The notes below the pieces were generated by a model that saw nothing but the letters and a program-made list of their open reading frames with translations, was not told where the DNA came from and made no database searches. From Echinicola rosea (GTDB lineage Bacteria > Bacteroidota > Bacteroidia > Cytophagales > Cyclobacteriaceae): a stretch of 64,000 bases of DNA. The position numbers and the translations under genes were made by a program. The stretch covers positions 4,182,501-4,246,500 of the forward strand of contig NZ_CP040106.1 of assembly GCF_005281475.1 (NCBI RefSeq), in the 5' to 3' direction. This document shows, one piece after another, positions 38,040 through 46,782 of this stretch (positions are counted from its first letter, which is position 1; the number at the start of each line of letters is the position of its first letter).

Positions 38040-38357
38040 TTAACTATACCTAACCGTCTTATTTTTTGTTTTTCTTTCTTTAATAAAATCCTCCCTATCA
38101 ATAATAAAGGATAATGTAAATGAATAAAGAATTACTATAATAATTAATAGGTATAAAGTCTTTTTATGGTTTTCCTTTCTTTTATTTAACATTAGTTTGA
38201 CAATAAAAAGAATGGCTAAGATAGAAATAAGTCCTTCCACATTGTAATAGTAAAATTTTGCCGTTTCTAAAATGAAAAACTGCCAGAAATATATAACCAT
38301 TACAAGACCAGCCAGATAATAAAAGTATTCGGAAAATAAATCAAATAGCTTTTTCAT
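38040..38357 (-). CDS. Small membrane protein
   Basis: 105 residues from the Met at 38357 (MKKLFDLFSEYFYYLAG); the frame extends further upstream but the shorter start gives a sensible membrane protein with three hydrophobic segments (YLAGLVMVIYFWQFF, VEGLISILAILFIVKLML, LLIIIVILYSFTLSFII). No recognised family. It is 94 bp after the RES-domain gene on the same strand and might be its partner, though RES toxins usually pair with Xre antitoxins. Confidence 0.6.
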   Translation of the reverse strand: MKKLFDLFSEYFYYLAGLVMVIYFWQFFILETAKFYYYNVEGLISILAILFIVKLMLNKRKENHKKTLYLLIIIVILYSFTLSFIIDREDFIKERKTKNKTVRYS

Positions 38358-38451
38358 GTTTATTTCGTTGTATGTATTTAAAAATAAACCAATTAATTCA
38401 AAATTTCGGGGAAATTTGACGGGTTTTCTTGAGTTGCAATCAATACGATAA

Positions 38452-39516
38452 TTAAATTTTATGACCAAAAACCGCTCTAATATTTTTTAAATTCTCAGAC
38501 ATTTCAATTTCTTCCACTCCTTTACACAAAATACTTTTCATTTTAGCATAATCAATCTCCGAAGCCACCGGATCTGTCCAACCAAATATTCTCTTAAGAT
38601 TTTTACAGAAGCCGTCCTCATCCGGATCCATTACGGGAAAAGCATAATTCAGAACAGGTTTGGTAATCGCATCATAGGTGAGTTTTGTGGAAGGAAACCT
38701 TACTCCATCATATTTCATAGTTTCCTTTCCACCATATTTCTTGATTTTCTTTATATAACTCATTAACATCTGAGGGACGATATACTCCGGATTATAAGGG
38801 TGGTTATGGGGAGGCGCAGTTTTAAAAAGACAGGATCTTGTAAAAGGAAGAAAAGCTAGAAATCTTAAAGCGGAAAAATAATCGCCATCATGATTTAATC
38901 TCCAAATTACGAACTCTGGAAAATCAATTGTAATTACTTTGAACGAATCACGACTTCTGAACTTAGAAATATAATATTCTGAAATAGTATCCCCATTGAA
39001 AGTCTCTTCTTCGCAAAGCTCAATAGATTCTCCCAAATACAAAGCAGGAGTTCCAGAAATGCTAAACCTATAGTTTCTGCACTTGCGCCTTTCAAAATAC
39101 TTGATATGGAATAAATCTTCCTTTGTGAAGGGGAGACGCTTACCATCTTTGCAATTAGAACGTCTAATGCGGAAAAAGTCTTTTTGATCAAGAGGTAAAA
39201 ACGAATCAAAAGACAAATTCCTATTATTTGATGATTTCATTAGCTCATTGAAATTACCAATAGCCGTTTCATCATCGTCATCTAATTTGCTCTGGATTAC
39301 TTTGTAGGTCAAATCATGAGTTTTTTTAAAGGTGGTTTTCACTTCGTTTTTATCCGACTTGAACCAATCAAATTCGGTTTCGCAAAAACTTTGAATCTCC
39401 TCAATAGTTCTTTGGTACACAGATAAAAAATCATCGTTTTCCGACTTAAACGGAAATGGGAATTTCTTTCTGAATTTTTCTAAATCATTGATAAAGCATT
39501 GTGTTTTAGTATGCAT
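38452..39516 (-). CDS. RES-domain protein (NAD+-degrading toxin-like)
   Basis: 354 residues. The core has RES-type motifs: FFRIRRS, then HIKYFERRKCRNYRFSISGTPALYLGESIELCEEE, matching the R...RFNP.G.P.LYLA...E pattern of the family. RES toxins hydrolyse NAD+ by phosphorolysis or related reactions. The N-terminal 110 residues are an extra helical domain. No Xre/ParS antitoxin gene is adjacent, so it may be an effector of a defence unit or be controlled by the small membrane protein downstream. Confidence 0.6.
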   Translation of the reverse strand: MHTKTQCFINDLEKFRKKFPFPFKSENDDFLSVYQRTIEEIQSFCETEFDWFKSDKNEVKTTFKKTHDLTYKVIQSKLDDDDETAIGNFNELMKSSNNRNLSFDSFLPLDQKDFFRIRRSNCKDGKRLPFTKEDLFHIKYFERRKCRNYRFSISGTPALYLGESIELCEEETFNGDTISEYYISKFRSRDSFKVITIDFPEFVIWRLNHDGDYFSALRFLAFLPFTRSCLFKTAPPHNHPYNPEYIVPQMLMSYIKKIKKYGGKETMKYDGVRFPSTKLTYDAITKPVLNYAFPVMDPDEDGFCKNLKRIFGWTDPVASEIDYAKMKSILCKGVEEIEMSENLKNIRAVFGHKI

Positions 39517-39652
39517 TGTTTGGATATTAGTTTATTCAAGGGTAAAAGTAGCAAATTAATATATCCCATTTAATTCTAAAACATCCCCCTACAGAATACT
39601 TTATCTCATAATCAGACACGATCTTAAATGGCATAACATAAATTGTACTGCC

Positions 39653-40117
39653 ATGAAAAAGAAAAAATCTAAAGTGATCGTAGTGGACATATACGAAAAA
39701 TACACTGAGATCGGAAACATGTATTCTTCACGCTGGAGAAAATTAGACCTTTTTATCCCCAGTAACTTTCGGTTATTATGTGCCATTCTAAAAGTAAAGC
39801 CGGAAGATATCTTAATGGATTTTATGTGGATGCTTTGCTATGGAAATAAGGATGCTACTGACAATCAAATCAAATCTGCTCAGAAGTTTTTTATAGCAGG
39901 CCGCTTTGGCCAGCCCTCCTACTCCAAGAAGGAGATCAAGCAAATGTTTAGAGAGCTAAAAGCTGTCAGGACAATCTATGACACCACAGAGAAAATGAAT
40001 ATTGAAAACAAAGAGTTGTTTTGGAAAAGTAACCATATGTACACCGAATTCTGGTATAAACGATGGTTTGAGAAAAACACCAGGAAAGAGGATCATTCCG
40101 TTTTGGAGAAATTCTAA
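39653..40117 (+). CDS. Hypothetical protein conserved-looking beside mob genes
   Basis: 154 residues, basic and helical (RWRKLDLFIPSNFRLLCAILKVKPEDILMDFMWMLCYGNKDATD). No domain I can name. It is divergent to the RES gene and convergent with the relaxase gene, at the cargo/mobilization boundary. The 186 bp after it hold nothing recognisable. Confidence 0.6.
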   Translation: MKKKKSKVIVVDIYEKYTEIGNMYSSRWRKLDLFIPSNFRLLCAILKVKPEDILMDFMWMLCYGNKDATDNQIKSAQKFFIAGRFGQPSYSKKEIKQMFRELKAVRTIYDTTEKMNIENKELFWKSNHMYTEFWYKRWFEKNTRKEDHSVLEKF

Positions 40118-40303
40118 GCTGCAGTTCAGGGTCTGAACTTTCGTGGATATCAGGCGGATTGTTAGGTTTTATGCCTAAGTTATATGGCCTTATCAGGGAG
40201 CTTAAACGAAGGTAGAGTTTACACTGGTTATTAAAACAAGGGTAAAAAATCATCAAATTCACCCCCGTTCATTATGTCACCTAATTGTTCTAAAATCACT
40301 GCT

Positions 40304-41479
40304 TTAAATACTCCTACCCTTTTTCCGCTTCTTCTTTTTCTTTCGAGGAATTGGATCTACCTCCCCAGAATTAGGAACAGGCCTAAGCAACAGGTCAAGA
40401 ATATCAATGGCACCGCCAACAACTTGATGACCAAGGTCAATTTCTTTTCGATTTTTTGTTGTAATTCCCCCTGATGTTGAAGTTCCTTTTTTACCAATTC
40501 CAGTTTGGAATTCATTTTGACCCCACATTGATAATTGGTCTCGATCTGATCGTTCTGTCTGTCCAGCTTTCTGCTGATGTGCAGGAGACTGTCCTGGATC
40601 TTGGGAATGTACCCCATGAACTCGAGTTGTTTTTTGACCATTTCCTGATAGTCCTCCTGGGTATTTTGATGTTGTTCTTGCGTTTGCCTGGCCAATTGCT
40701 TGGCGATCTCTAGTTTGCTCATAGTGTAAAGTATTTGCGATGTTCTTCCATTTGAATTGGTTGCCCAAAGATTGCCCCTTGGCCTTAAAGCCTTCATAGC
40801 AGTAGGCCACGCCTGACACCCTGCCGGTACTGGCCTGGTTGAACAGTAGATTAGCCCCTGCTGCCTCAACTTGTTGGATAAAGTCTGTCATGGTATTGGT
40901 CTGCTTTAAGGCCTCTCCCACTATTTGCTGGAGCACCATTTTCTTGGATGGTTTTCCGGTTCTCATCACCATTTCGATTTCATCCTTATTGGGCGCCTTG
41001 ACCTTAGCTTCCTTGCTGCTCTTAACTTGTTGCAGACCATATTTCTTTTCCAGTTTTCTCACCAAGCTTTCGCTCTTTCGGTAGTTGTTGCTATCGGAGA
41101 CCACTGTTCCATCAAACCGGTTTCTCAATGCCAGCAAGTGGCAATGGGGGTGTTCGGCATCATGATGCCTGAAAATGAAATAGGCATTGTCATCGAAGCC
41201 CATGCCTTTCAGGTATGCATTGGCTATGGACAGCATTTTTTTATTTGATATTTTTTCCTCCTTGCCAAAGCTTAGGCTGACGTGGTAGGTATTCCGCTTA
41301 AGCCGTGGATTCATGCTTTTCATCAACTCTACTTCTTTCTGTACCATTTCCCTGTCCAAGCTGCTAAAGTTTGTTTCCAGAACTTCTGCACGCTTTACTT
41401 CATCACTGGTCACCATCTTTTTGAGATTATAATCCAATGCTCCCATAAAGTTTTTTCCGATGGACTGTTTAGCGATCAT
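40304..41479 (-). CDS. Relaxase/mobilization nuclease (MobA/BmgA-like)
   Basis: About 391 residues from the Met at 41479 (MIAKQSIGKNFMGALDYNLKK), which overlaps the MobC stop by 11 bases. The MOBP-type relaxase signature is present: FRHHDAEHPHCHLLALRNRFDG with the three-histidine metal site, and NTYHVSLSFG. The tail after about residue 265 is low complexity and ends in a lysine run. It nicks oriT and pilots the strand into a recipient through another element's pore. A second gene is encoded in a different frame within its 3' third. Confidence 0.88.
   Translation of the reverse strand: MIAKQSIGKNFMGALDYNLKKMVTSDEVKRAEVLETNFSSLDREMVQKEVELMKSMNPRLKRNTYHVSLSFGKEEKISNKKMLSIANAYLKGMGFDDNAYFIFRHHDAEHPHCHLLALRNRFDGTVVSDSNNYRKSESLVRKLEKKYGLQQVKSSKEAKVKAPNKDEIEMVMRTGKPSKKMVLQQIVGEALKQTNTMTDFIQQVEAAGANLLFNQASTGRVSGVAYCYEGFKAKGQSLGNQFKWKNIANTLHYEQTRDRQAIGQANARTTSKYPGGLSGNGQKTTRVHGVHSQDPGQSPAHQQKAGQTERSDRDQLSMWGQNEFQTGIGKKGTSTSGGITTKNRKEIDLGHQVVGGAIDILDLLLRPVPNSGEVDPIPRKKKKKRKKGRSI
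40357..40722 (-). CDS. Coiled-coil membrane protein nested in relaxase gene
   Basis: 121 residues from ATG at 40722 (MSKLEIAKQLARQTQEQHQN), wholly inside the relaxase gene in another frame of the same strand. It has a long amphipathic coiled coil (QDSLLHISRKLDRQNDQIE, KLELVKKELQHQGELQQKIEKK) and ends with one membrane helix (LLAVPLIFLTCCLGLFLIL). This composition is far from random and the relaxase tail in the same DNA is low complexity, so the nested frame is probably the conserved one. It may be a mobilization accessory protein. Confidence 0.6.
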   Translation of the reverse strand: MSKLEIAKQLARQTQEQHQNTQEDYQEMVKKQLEFMGYIPKIQDSLLHISRKLDRQNDQIETNYQCGVKMNSKLELVKKELQHQGELQQKIEKKLTLVIKLLAVPLIFLTCCLGLFLILGR

Positions 41480-41813
41480 GGAGCAGCAGTTTGATGATTT
41501 GATCCAATTTTGCGGAAAGGGCATCAATCGCCCTCGCCCTGTCTGCGGACACTTCAAATTTTGAATTGAGGTGTTTTGCAATCTGGTTTATATTATTGCC
41601 GATCCTTTTGAGCTCCATATAGGTCTGCCTGTCCAGTTTGGCAACCTTTGCCTTGGGCAACCTGTTTTTGAACACGCAGGACCTGACCACGTCAGCGGCC
41701 GGCATCGCTGCCACTTCGCATAGACTTCCCAGCAGTCTGAGCTCTTCTTCGGTCATGCGGAAAGTAAACTTTATATTCCTCTTCTGATCTTCGGGTTTCT
41801 TTGGTCTTCCCAT
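41469..41813 (-). CDS. MobC-like mobilization accessory protein
   Basis: 114 residues from MGRPKKPEDQ at 41813; the open frame extends 9 codons upstream, but the MGRPKK start is the family norm. Ribbon-helix-helix-like N-terminus (KFTFRMTEEELRLLGSLC) and the MobC motif LKRIGNNINQIAKHLNS are visible. It helps the relaxase bind oriT. It overlaps the relaxase start and lies just after a large hairpin that could be oriT. Confidence 0.85.
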   Translation of the reverse strand: MGRPKKPEDQKRNIKFTFRMTEEELRLLGSLCEVAAMPAADVVRSCVFKNRLPKAKVAKLDRQTYMELKRIGNNINQIAKHLNSKFEVSADRARAIDALSAKLDQIIKLLLHDR

Positions 41814-41846
41814 GAGTGAAATGAACGGAGTGAATTTCAACCTGAG

Positions 41847-41899
41847 CGTAGCGAAGCAAGCCGTTTTGGTAAGACCAAAACATGGCTTGCTTCGCTACG
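41847..41899. other. Candidate oriT hairpin
   Basis: CGTAGCGAAGCAAGCC (41847-41862) is perfectly complementary to 41884-41899, and an inner pair GTTTTGGT/ACCAAAAC extends the stem to 24 bp with a two-base bulge and a 3-base loop. It lies between the primase stop and the mobC start, the usual place for oriT of MOBP relaxases. It could alternatively be a terminator for the primase gene, but there is no T-tract. Confidence 0.5.
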
Positions 41900-41914
41900 A
41901 TTTATAAAACGTTG

Positions 41915-42778
41915 CTACCTTCGCACCCCAACGCTTTTTGACTTTCGGTGGTAATCGTTTAGATCCTTATGTCCCAAATATTTACCTGATTGATCAGTGC
42001 ATTGGCTGAAGTCTTTCAGCAATCTTTTTGTCCACGCCTTGCCCTGTATATCATTGTCCAGGTAAAGATTTACCTGCGGAAATTCTCCCAAAATCTTTCT
42101 TGCCGCATCCATGTTGGACAGGGAATTCAGCACCAGAAAGTCATCGGGTTCGACATCTTTTTGCTTTCGTTCATAGAAACTGAGCAGGTCAAAAATCCCT
42201 TCGAACATATGGAGGGTTTTGCCTTCCCCTGGATAGTAACTAATGCCCTGCGCACTGCTGCCTTTCCAATAGGCATTCCGTATGGCCCAGCCGTTCTCGT
42301 TCTTGTTTCCGATCCCGAAATATTTTTTGTCCCCTATGGAATAATACACTTCCATGCAAAACCTGGATGCCGTCTCGGCGCTGACCTTCCGGTGGAGAAG
42401 GTAATCCATTAAGGCCGGGTTGCTTCCAATGGCTTTGACCGATCGGATTACTATTTTATGCTCACGCTCCTTTTCCATGGATACCTGTGGGTGAAAAGAA
42501 AAAGAATTACCAGTAATATCTTCGATGTAATGAAGGGCATCGGAAACGGACAAGCCTGGTTTCAATTTCATGACCAGGTCAAGGACCTTTCCCCCATAAT
42601 TGTTGTCCCCAAAATCAATCCATAGGTTCTTGGAGGCACTGACCTTAAAGGAAGGTGTATTTTCTTTCCTGTATGGGGAATGATAGAAATAACTATCCCC
42701 GGAAACCTTGGAGGGCCTGATGCCAAGCTTTTCAAGAAAGGCAATAATGGACAGCTCGCTTGCTTGTTTGATGTTCAT
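41915..42778 (-). CDS. DNA primase-like protein (TOPRIM)
   Basis: 287 residues. The N-terminus resembles the CHC2 primase zinc-finger domain (YFYHSPYRKENTPSFKVSASKNLWIDFG) but without the cysteine/histidine ligands, a known feature of Bacteroidetes element primases. A TOPRIM domain follows (LHMFEGIFDLLSF with Glu, and NLYLDNDIQGKAWT with DxD). It should prime replication of the element's single strand or circular form. It is encoded near a VapE-type helicase with an iteron-like region between. Confidence 0.82.
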   Translation of the reverse strand: MNIKQASELSIIAFLEKLGIRPSKVSGDSYFYHSPYRKENTPSFKVSASKNLWIDFGDNNYGGKVLDLVMKLKPGLSVSDALHYIEDITGNSFSFHPQVSMEKEREHKIVIRSVKAIGSNPALMDYLLHRKVSAETASRFCMEVYYSIGDKKYFGIGNKNENGWAIRNAYWKGSSAQGISYYPGEGKTLHMFEGIFDLLSFYERKQKDVEPDDFLVLNSLSNMDAARKILGEFPQVNLYLDNDIQGKAWTKRLLKDFSQCTDQSGKYLGHKDLNDYHRKSKSVGVRR

Positions 42779-42814
42779 GGTAAGGTTGTTAAATGGTGAA
42801 AATGTAAAATATGC

Positions 42815-43019
42815 CTACTACAACTACTACATACTACAAATCGCTCCCTAATGATAATATGAAGGTGTTTTCAGGGAAGTTTGTGGTGTAGTACCCTTTT
42901 TTCTGGTGCTACTACAGGCTACTACAAGTAGCTGTGTAGTAAGCTGTAGTAGTTTTCTCTTTCAACCACCTACTACACTTAAACCACTGTATATCTAACG
43001 GTTATAACCTTTGTAGTAG
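42815..43019. repeat. Iteron-like CTACTACA cluster
   Basis: CTACTACA or its complement occurs at 42815, 42824, 42909, 42919, 42945 (complement), 42970 and 43012 (complement), plus single-mismatch copies at 42831 and 42935. Nine copies in 205 bp, in both orientations, between the primase and helicase genes. This is the arrangement of an iteron-type replication origin or a regulator-binding array. Confidence 0.5.
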
Positions 43020-44221
43020 GTAGTACCCTGATTTTCTATTTTGACATAATATCCCTTTCTGGGGTAGGCAGAGGAATGGTGGCCACGCTTGGAGCACTGC
43101 TCAAAGCCCAATCTTTTAAGCGCCTTTCCGACCTCCTGTATGCTGATCCTGACCTTTCCATCTTCAAGACCGGTCAACATGGTCACAATATCCGATGCGG
43201 TCATAAAGGGATCTTCCTTGGTTCCCGGCAAAAGGTATTTCTGGACCAGCTCAAACTCCACGGTGAGGGAACTGAAAAAGACATTGGCCCTTTCATTCTC
43301 CTCGATCTCCTCCCTGGTCATTTCAAACCGGTAATCGGAATAGAGGAGCTGATAGGCCTGGGACCAGACAATGTTGATATCAATGTCCTTTTTGTAGTCC
43401 CAGTCAATTCCTTTGAGGGGGAAGCAGAGCCAGCGGACACTCCCTGTCTCATCGGTCAGGAATTCGGCCTTGTTGGTACTGCCCCATATGGATGCCCTTC
43501 TCGGTTCCATCTTGGCTTTACGGTCATAGGGGTGGCGAACTTTCACGGTTGACTTGCTCATCAGGGTTTTCTGGGCATTGATCTCTGCCCGGGAAAGGGT
43601 GGAGAGTTCATCCTGGATAATCCCGAAGTTCTGGCAAAGGGCAATTAAACTGTCCTTGTCCACTGAGATATTCTCAGCATAATACTCCCTTAGTTCAGGA
43701 GGAACCAAAAAGCGTGTTAGCGTGGTCTTCCCCGTATTCTGTTTGTCCTGGATAAAGATGAACGCCTGCTTGTTGTAATAGTCGTCCCGTATACTGCAGG
43801 CCACACAACGCACCAACCATTTCTTGAACTGTACATTAAACCTACCCTGGTCCTCGGCATGGATATAGGAAGCAAAGCGGGCGATATAATCGCCATGCTC
43901 TGCCTGGTTCCATAGTTCCTTGTGCTTCTCGAAATAGGCCACAAAGGGATCTGTTGAAGGGATATAGTCCGAACTGAGAAAGGAGGATATTTCACCCACC
44001 GAAGTCCGGTAACCTCCTGCCCTGGCTTCTATGTACAGTGTATTAGGATTGACCGGATGGTAACGGTTGGTTTCTTTCTCACTGGCAAACACCTCGTTCA
44101 GTACAACGTTATTGATGAAATCATACTTGGACATCAGATACCTAATCATTCGTACCGTGGAAGAATTCGAGCCACCATCAAGGTCTTTGACTTTTTTATG
44201 GGTTCTCATAATCCCGTTCAA
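42995..44221 (-). CDS. VapE-family helicase-like protein
   Basis: 408 residues. The P-loop IFIQDKQNTGKTTLTRFL and the following IIQDELSTLSRAEINAQKTLMSKSTVKVRHPYDRK and ASIWGSTNKAEFLTDETGSVRWL are typical of virulence-associated E (PF05272) proteins, superfamily 3-like replicative helicases of phages and islands. It probably unwinds the element origin together with the primase. The gene is intact. It lies 21 bp downstream of the HTH gene and is transcribed with it. Confidence 0.85.
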   Translation of the reverse strand: MNGIMRTHKKVKDLDGGSNSSTVRMIRYLMSKYDFINNVVLNEVFASEKETNRYHPVNPNTLYIEARAGGYRTSVGEISSFLSSDYIPSTDPFVAYFEKHKELWNQAEHGDYIARFASYIHAEDQGRFNVQFKKWLVRCVACSIRDDYYNKQAFIFIQDKQNTGKTTLTRFLVPPELREYYAENISVDKDSLIALCQNFGIIQDELSTLSRAEINAQKTLMSKSTVKVRHPYDRKAKMEPRRASIWGSTNKAEFLTDETGSVRWLCFPLKGIDWDYKKDIDINIVWSQAYQLLYSDYRFEMTREEIEENERANVFFSSLTVEFELVQKYLLPGTKEDPFMTASDIVTMLTGLEDGKVRISIQEVGKALKRLGFEQCSKRGHHSSAYPRKGYYVKIENQGTTYYKGYNR

Positions 44222-44242
44222 ATAATTTGACCAAAGTTTAAT

Positions 44243-44521
44243 TTATCTGGTCTTCTTGTATCGAAAGGCATCCATTTTGATCTCACTTTCTGGTTTATGG
44301 CTGTTTTGCAATAGCCATTCATCAATTTTCTTTTTCTCAAAAAATAGCATCTTCCCATTGGGTTTGGAATACGGGATTTTAGCCTCATGGACTAACTTGT
44401 AGATAAATGATTTTTTGAAGCCAGTATATTCACATAGCTCCTCTACATTTAGTATATTTTTTAGGCCACAAATATACTTTTCAATTCGGTTGAGTTTTTG
44501 TAAGATAATTTCGTTTTCCAT
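44243..44521 (-). CDS. Excisionase-like helix-turn-helix protein
   Basis: 92 residues with an HTH_17-type domain (LNVEELCEYTGFKKSFIYKLVHEAKIPYSKPNGKMLFFEKKKIDEWL). Proteins like this act as excisionase or as regulators in Bacteroidetes mobile elements. It stands before the VapE gene and close to the integrase module. Its layout mirrors the HTH protein at 19006. Confidence 0.8.
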   Translation of the reverse strand: MENEIILQKLNRIEKYICGLKNILNVEELCEYTGFKKSFIYKLVHEAKIPYSKPNGKMLFFEKKKIDEWLLQNSHKPESEIKMDAFRYKKTR

Positions 44522-44618
44522 TGCTTTTTATTTTGTTTGATAGATAAAGCAAAGGAAATAATTGAAAAAATTAATTTGGATGACAGCTTAAGCATCCTTA
44601 ATATTTTTATGGTGATTC

Positions 44619-45476
44619 TTAAGGTAGTTGCTCCATTTCATTAAAGATTTGGTCGATATCATCCTTATATTTTGGTGCGATGCTATATTTTCTATTATTG
44701 GATTTCGAAGCATAAAGTGATCCAGGCTTAAGATGGCCATTTTTATTGGTAAAAATTTTTCCAAGATTAGAACTGTTAAGGTTAACAGTGTATTGTTGTA
44801 ATTTGGTTAATAAATAGGATGTTGAAGGATTTCTAAATTCCAACTTAAACATAGGGTTTAGGGGAAATTTTCCACCTAAGAATAACCTGACAAAACTTTC
44901 ACGATCTTCGATTCTGACTTGATCATCATCGTACATAAAAATTCCATGTTTTACAAAATTGTCAAACATATTCTCTAATTGACTTTTGTTCAATTCAATC
45001 TCGAAATCCTTAATTTTATTCTCATTTATTATTTTCTTGGCTTTTGGCAAAAACCGTTCTTCAAACTTCATACTCCAAGTAAAATCCATGAAAATAAGGG
45101 AGATGATAAATAGACCAAAGATCAATGAAAAGAATGCTACATCTTTCAAAAGCAGGCCATAGGAAGAGGAATTAAGGAAAACAAAAATCGACAGGAGCAT
45201 AATGGGTACAGAGAATGAGTAGAAAAATAGTCTTGGCTTTTCCACTTTTTTCTTCATACCGACCGGTTTCCTATTAAACATATATTCTGAATACCAAATA
45301 GGATATCGTCTTACCAGTTTAAAAATATAGTATGCTCCCACAACAATCATGATAGTAACGGTCACATATCTAAATGTATTAAAATCCGAATAGTAAATAA
45401 ATAGGGTATTGTAAGCCCCAGCCAATAATAGGAGCAAAAATACCATTATGACAATTCGATAAGGAAAATTGTCCAT
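44619..45476 (-). CDS. Membrane-associated hypothetical protein
   Basis: 285 residues. Four hydrophobic segments in the first half (IVIMVFLLLLLAGAYNTLFIYY, FRYVTVTIMIVVGAYYIFKLV, FYSFSVPIMLLSIFVFLNSS, DVAFFSLIFGLFIISLIFMDF) and a charged cytoplasmic C-terminal half. No family recognised. Its start lies 3 bases after the integrase stop, so it is co-transcribed with the integrase. Genes of this kind recur beside Bacteroidetes integrases, with unknown function. Confidence 0.65.
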   Translation of the reverse strand: MDNFPYRIVIMVFLLLLLAGAYNTLFIYYSDFNTFRYVTVTIMIVVGAYYIFKLVRRYPIWYSEYMFNRKPVGMKKKVEKPRLFFYSFSVPIMLLSIFVFLNSSSYGLLLKDVAFFSLIFGLFIISLIFMDFTWSMKFEERFLPKAKKIINENKIKDFEIELNKSQLENMFDNFVKHGIFMYDDDQVRIEDRESFVRLFLGGKFPLNPMFKLEFRNPSTSYLLTKLQQYTVNLNSSNLGKIFTNKNGHLKPGSLYASKSNNRKYSIAPKYKDDIDQIFNEMEQLP

Positions 45477-45479
45477 AAC

Positions 45480-46622
45480 CTAAAGTTTTAAGTTTAGTTC
45501 AAGATTTGGTATTATATGGGCAGACTCCCTCATTTTCTCATCCACTATTTTAGCATAAATGGCCGTTGTTTTAATCTCCTTATGTCCTAATCTCTTCTGG
45601 ACGGTGTATAGGTCAGCGCCATTTTCCAATAATAGTACCGCATTGGTGTGCCTGGCACTGTGAAAGGTAATGTGCTTGAATACCCCAGCTCGGTTGCACC
45701 ACCTCACAATTTCATTATTATAAACAGCACTGTACTTAAGACCGTAGAATACCCTGTCATGTGGGGTTTGCCGTTCACCAAGTAAATCCCTTGCCTGCTT
45801 GGAAATATATAGGTACTCTACCCCATCTGTTTTCTTTTGTCGAAAGTTTACCCTGAAAGTGTTATCATCCTCATCCCGGACCTCAGACCAGGTAAGGCCA
45901 TTGATATCAGACCACCTAAGTCCAGTTAAACATGAAAACAAAAAAGCTCTTTTTAGAACCTTGTACTTACACTGGGTATTGGTGAGAGCCTGCAGTTCAG
46001 AAAAGGTCAAATACTCCCGTTGGCTTTCTGCTTGTTCAAAGGATTTCACCCTAGCAGCGTAGTTGATGTTTAAATAGCCATCATCAAAGGCACTTCTTAG
46101 ACAGGCTTTGAATTTATTAAAATAGGAGTACTTGGAATTCATGGAAAGGGGAAGATCACTCTTCGTGCGGGCTTTTTCATCAAAATACCGTCTTACCCTT
46201 TTGGTAAAACTATCGTCAACCTCATCAAATAGAAAATTAGGACTAACACAGTTTTTCAAGTGAACAAATGCGGACGTCCATACGCCATAATTCTTTTCTG
46301 AATTGGCTTTTTCCTCCATCTTCTCCTTAAAAAAATCAAGAAAAGGTCGCTTGGATTTGCTTAGGTTTTTTACATCAAACTTTCCCTGAATGTAATCACT
46401 TTGCCGGATCGCAAGGATATTTTCTGCCAGATGGAGTTTTTCCTTGTTCTCCTTCTTTTCTCTAGCAGAATTTGGATTTTGGTGCAGATAAATCTTCAAG
46501 AACTCAAAATCCCTTAAATGGATTCGCTTGCCTTTCTCATCTATAGTAGAGCCTTTATAGTATTCTATAAAAAGACTTAGCTTTCCATTCTGTAGTTTCT
46601 TCTTCTTTAAAGATATCTTCAT
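45480..46622 (-). CDS. Tyrosine recombinase/integrase of the mobilizable element
   Basis: About 380 residues from the Met at 46622 (MKISLKKKKLQNGKLSLFIEYY), the normal N-terminus for this family; the frame extends 27 codons upstream. Catalytic motifs are complete: LTGLRWSDINGL (Arg), TFHSARHTNAV (His-x-x-Arg), RLGHKEIKTTAIYAK (His, Tyr nucleophile). The start is 160 bp from the att site at the mnmE 3' end. TGTAC-type repeats between the start and att are probable arm sites. It is related to, but clearly different from, the integrase at 19327. Confidence 0.9.
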   Translation of the reverse strand: MKISLKKKKLQNGKLSLFIEYYKGSTIDEKGKRIHLRDFEFLKIYLHQNPNSAREKKENKEKLHLAENILAIRQSDYIQGKFDVKNLSKSKRPFLDFFKEKMEEKANSEKNYGVWTSAFVHLKNCVSPNFLFDEVDDSFTKRVRRYFDEKARTKSDLPLSMNSKYSYFNKFKACLRSAFDDGYLNINYAARVKSFEQAESQREYLTFSELQALTNTQCKYKVLKRAFLFSCLTGLRWSDINGLTWSEVRDEDDNTFRVNFRQKKTDGVEYLYISKQARDLLGERQTPHDRVFYGLKYSAVYNNEIVRWCNRAGVFKHITFHSARHTNAVLLLENGADLYTVQKRLGHKEIKTTAIYAKIVDEKMRESAHIIPNLELNLKL

Positions 46623-46650
46623 AATACAGGTATGGTTTAAAAGTTGAACA

Positions 46651-46702
46651 ATTGTACAACCATTTTTCATAAAGATGTACAAATGATGTAACCAATGTAC
46701 CA
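46651..46702. promoter_or_regulatory. Candidate integrase arm sites, right end
   Basis: TTGTACAAC (46652-46660), ATGTACAA (46675-46682) and CAATGTAC (46693-46700) lie between the integrase start and the right att site. Similar TTGTAC words flank the left att site at 21129-21148. Confidence 0.45.
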
Positions 46703-46782
46703 AAAAAGAATATTATGAACAAGTAAAAATCGTTTAAATAACTGATTTACAGGGTAAAGAAAAACATTTAGAACTAAAGAAA

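Noticed and set aside
40304..46622. Self-transmissible conjugative transposon
   Set aside because: No traG/traJ or type IV secretion genes are visible between the att sites, only MobC and relaxase, so it is called mobilizable.
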